DNA of 64,000 nt from Bacteroidota bacterium (GTDB lineage Bacteria; Bacteroidota; Bacteroidia; Bacteroidales; CAIWKO01). Every line of letters begins with the position of its first letter. Within the stretch, counting starts at the first letter, position 1. The DNA is taken from assembly GCA_037133915.1 (NCBI GenBank), contig JBAXND010000009.1, positions 1 to 64,000 on the forward strand, written 5' to 3'. The notes under the pieces are model-generated. The model did not search any database. It saw nothing but the letters and a program-made list of their open reading frames with translations, and had not been told where the DNA came from. Below are positions 62,083-64,000 of the stretch, in pieces. The position numbers were made by a program, and so were the translations under genes.

Positions 62083-64000
62083 ATGCAATTTGATATTGAA
62101 TTAATAGAGTTGTTTTATAAAACACTTTCAGCGCGAATTTCCGGGATAAAGGAACTTCTCAACCACCCGTTAACACTGAGCGAAAAGTTATTGTATGCTC
62201 ATTTGTTCAGAGAACCCTCTCAAGTTTTAATCAGAAGTGTTGATTATGCTGACTTCAGACCGGACAGAGTTGCGATGCAGGATGCGACGGCTCAGATGGC
62301 GTTATTGCAATTTATGATGGCTGGAAAAGACAGAACGGCTGTTCCCACTTCAGTACATTGCGACCATCTTATACTTGCAAAGTCGGGTGCTGCAGAGGAT
62401 CTTCAAACGGCCACTGTTGTCAATAATGAAGTATACGATTTTCTCAGTTCGGCGTGTAATAAGTATGGCATTGGTTTCTGGAAACCGGGCGCTGGCATTA
62501 TTCACCAGATTATTCTTGAGAATTATGCTTTTCCAGGAGGCATGATGATAGGTACAGACTCACATACGCCAAATGCCGGTGGTCTTGGTATGATTGCGAT
62601 AGGTGTGGGTGGAGCCGATGCCGTTGATGTGATGACAGGTATGGAATGGGAACTTAAATTTCCAAAAATCATTGGAATAAAACTAATCGGGAGGCTCAAT
62701 GGTTGGGTGTCTGCAAAGGATATCATTCTGAAGATTGCCGGAATACTCACAGTTAAAGGAGGAACCGGATGCATCATTGAATATTTCGGTGAAGGAGCAA
62801 ATTCGCTTTCTGCAACAGGAAAAGCCACCATCTGCAATATGGGCGCAGAACTGGGTGCTACCTGTTCAATTTTTGGTTTTGATGAAGCCATGAGCAAGTA
62901 TCTTCAGGCTACCGGCCGGGAAAAAGTTGCACAACTTGCAACCGGAGTTGGGGCGGATCTTAATCCAGATCCGGAGGTTCTTGCTTCGCCTGAAAAATAT
63001 TTTGACCAATTTATCGAGATTGACCTTAGCACACTTGAACCATATATTAATGGGCCCTTCTCGCCTGATCTTGCAACACCTGTATCCGAAATGAAAGCTG
63101 CAGCAGCAGCAAATGCCTGGCCAACCACTGTTGAAGTTGGTCTGATTGGCTCGTGCACAAATTCATCGTACGAAGATCTGTCGCGTGCGGCATCCGTTGT
63201 GAAGAATGCGTATGAAAATCATTTAAAGGCAAAATCAGTTTTTACAATCACACCGGGTTCAGAGCAAATACGAGCCATATGCGAACGTGATGGGATTTTT
63301 GATATTTTCAGGAAAATAGGCGGACAAATCTTTGCAAATGCTTGCGGTCCTTGCATCGGACAATGGGAGCGTGCCGGTTCTGAACAAGGTCTTAAGAACA
63401 CCGTAATTCATTCCTTCAACAGAAATTTTTCGAAGCGTGTTGATGGAAACCCCAATACCCATGCATTTGTTGCTTCACCCGAAATGGTTGCAGCTATTGC
63501 ACTTGCCGGAGACCTTACTTTTAATCCTATTACTGATACATTGATGAATGAGAAAGGTGAGATGGTGAAACTGGATCCACCATTTGGCACTGACCTTCCT
63601 TCAATAGGCTTCGGTACTGTTGTTGAAGGTTATCAGAAGCCGACAATGGCGGATGCACCGGAAATAGTAATCAAACAAGACTCAGACAGGCTGCAGAAGC
63701 TTCAACCCTTTAAAGCATGGGATGGAAATGATACAATGGCATTATCAGTCCTTATCAAGGTAAAAGGGAAATGCACCACCGATCATATTTCAATGGCAGG
63801 CAAATGGCTGAAGTATCGCGGGCATCTCGCAAATATTTCCGATAATTTGTTGATAGGCGCAATTAATTTTTTTAATGATAAACCTAACAGTGTGCTGAAT
63901 ACCATGAATGGGGAATATGCCACAGTACCTGAGGTTGCAAAAGAATTCAAAAAAAATGGTGAAGCCACGATTGTTATCGGTGATGAGAATTATGGCGAAG
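62083..64000 (+). CDS. Aconitate hydratase, 3' end cut by window
   Basis: The first 639 codons of a mitochondrial-type aconitase, converting citrate to isocitrate in the TCA cycle. Cluster Cys are in GSCTNSS (about residue 358) and CGPCIGQ (about 420 and 423); other landmarks are [37 protein letters not shown] and [11 protein letters not shown]. Full length would be about 755, so about 115 residues are missing beyond the window. The frame stays open to position 64000. Confidence 0.93.
   Translation, partial: MQFDIELIELFYKTLSARISGIKELLNHPLTLSEKLLYAHLFREPSQVLIRSVDYADFRPDRVAMQDATAQMALLQFMMAGKDRTAVPTSVHCDHLILAKSGAAEDLQTATVVNNEVYDFLSSACNKYGIGFWKPGAGIIHQIILENYAFPGGMMIGTDSHTPNAGGLGMIAIGVGGADAVDVMTGMEWELKFPKIIGIKLIGRLNGWVSAKDIILKIAGILTVKGGTGCIIEYFGEGANSLSATGKATICNMGAELGATCSIFGFDEAMSKYLQATGREKVAQLATGVGADLNPDPEVLASPEKYFDQFIEIDLSTLEPYINGPFSPDLATPVSEMKAAAAANAWPTTVEVGLIGSCTNSSYEDLSRAASVVKNAYENHLKAKSVFTITPGSEQIRAICERDGIFDIFRKIGGQIFANACGPCIGQWERAGSEQGLKNTVIHSFNRNFSKRVDGNPNTHAFVASPEMVAAIALAGDLTFNPITDTLMNEKGEMVKLDPPFGTDLPSIGFGTVVEGYQKPTMADAPEIVIKQDSDRLQKLQPFKAWDGNDTMALSVLIKVKGKCTTDHISMAGKWLKYRGHLANISDNLLIGAINFFNDKPNSVLNTMNGEYATVPEVAKEFKKNGEATIVIGDENYGE

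Noticed and set aside
62523..63590. Several leftward frames at the right edge
   Set aside because: They are antisense to the aconitase gene, which runs open to the window end and has all its motifs.
1..64000. CRISPR array, rRNA or intact tRNA genes
   Set aside because: No regularly spaced identical repeats, rRNA stretches or complete cloverleaf were found by reading; a covariance search would settle tRNAs.

Overview
The window looks like chromosomal DNA of a Bacteroidota member, probably an anaerobic or facultative environmental lineage. The signs are C-terminal type IX secretion (T9SS) sorting domains of the YPNP type, a TonB-dependent receptor with a carboxypeptidase-like plug extension, DUF4294, SBBP and WG repeats, a FISUMP domain, near absence of Shine-Dalgarno sites, and many boxes of the Bacteroidetes sigma type TAnnTTTG before genes. 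No rRNA, intact tRNA or CRISPR array was seen.

Layout. 1-2050: edge of an integrated element (tyrosine recombinase, a possible tRNA 3'-end remnant with terminator, a trace resembling an IS21 end). 2052-14908: mostly secreted or surface proteins (FISUMP, SBBP, T9SS and WG-repeat proteins), an AAA-type ATPase beside a perfect palindrome and a GIY-YIG remnant, an ABC membrane domain without ATPase, a cold-shock protein, and a tungsten-type aldehyde:ferredoxin oxidoreductase with a MoaD-like tail. 14909-17421: a three-gene hipBST-like toxin-antitoxin operon with three evenly spaced operators, bracketed by 91-bp direct repeats and ORF6N gene debris. 17492-31540: housekeeping (mnmE, rlmB, suhB-like, 7TM-HD protein, rhomboid, macro domain, glycosyltransferase and methyltransferase, NlpC/P60). 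31703-45929: a TPR histidine kinase, polysaccharide genes, then a leftward tRNA-maturation cluster (GT9, sua5, cca, pRiA4b-like, miaA) and a TonB receptor. 46316-51382: a five-gene Hdr-like operon (HdrC, HdrB, HdrA, a second HdrC, and a membrane HdrE/HdrD fusion). 51592-61773: a membrane TPR protein, a YgfK-type iron-sulfur flavoprotein divergent from a MocA-like nucleotidyltransferase, thioredoxin, ComEA-like HhH protein and uvrB. The right edge cuts an aconitase gene.

How it may work together. The Hdr operon carries iron-sulfur, FAD and membrane modules sufficient for a quinone-linked redox complex. AOR, the MoaD-like tail, YgfK and MocA all point to molybdenum/tungsten-pterin and low-potential electron chemistry. 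That link is inferred from families and proximity; no substrate can be read from the sequence. The features judged most worth following are the hipBST module (operator spacing and mobile-looking borders), the palindrome laid over the ATPase promoter, the Hdr operon, and the truncated MoaD-like frame overlapping AOR.
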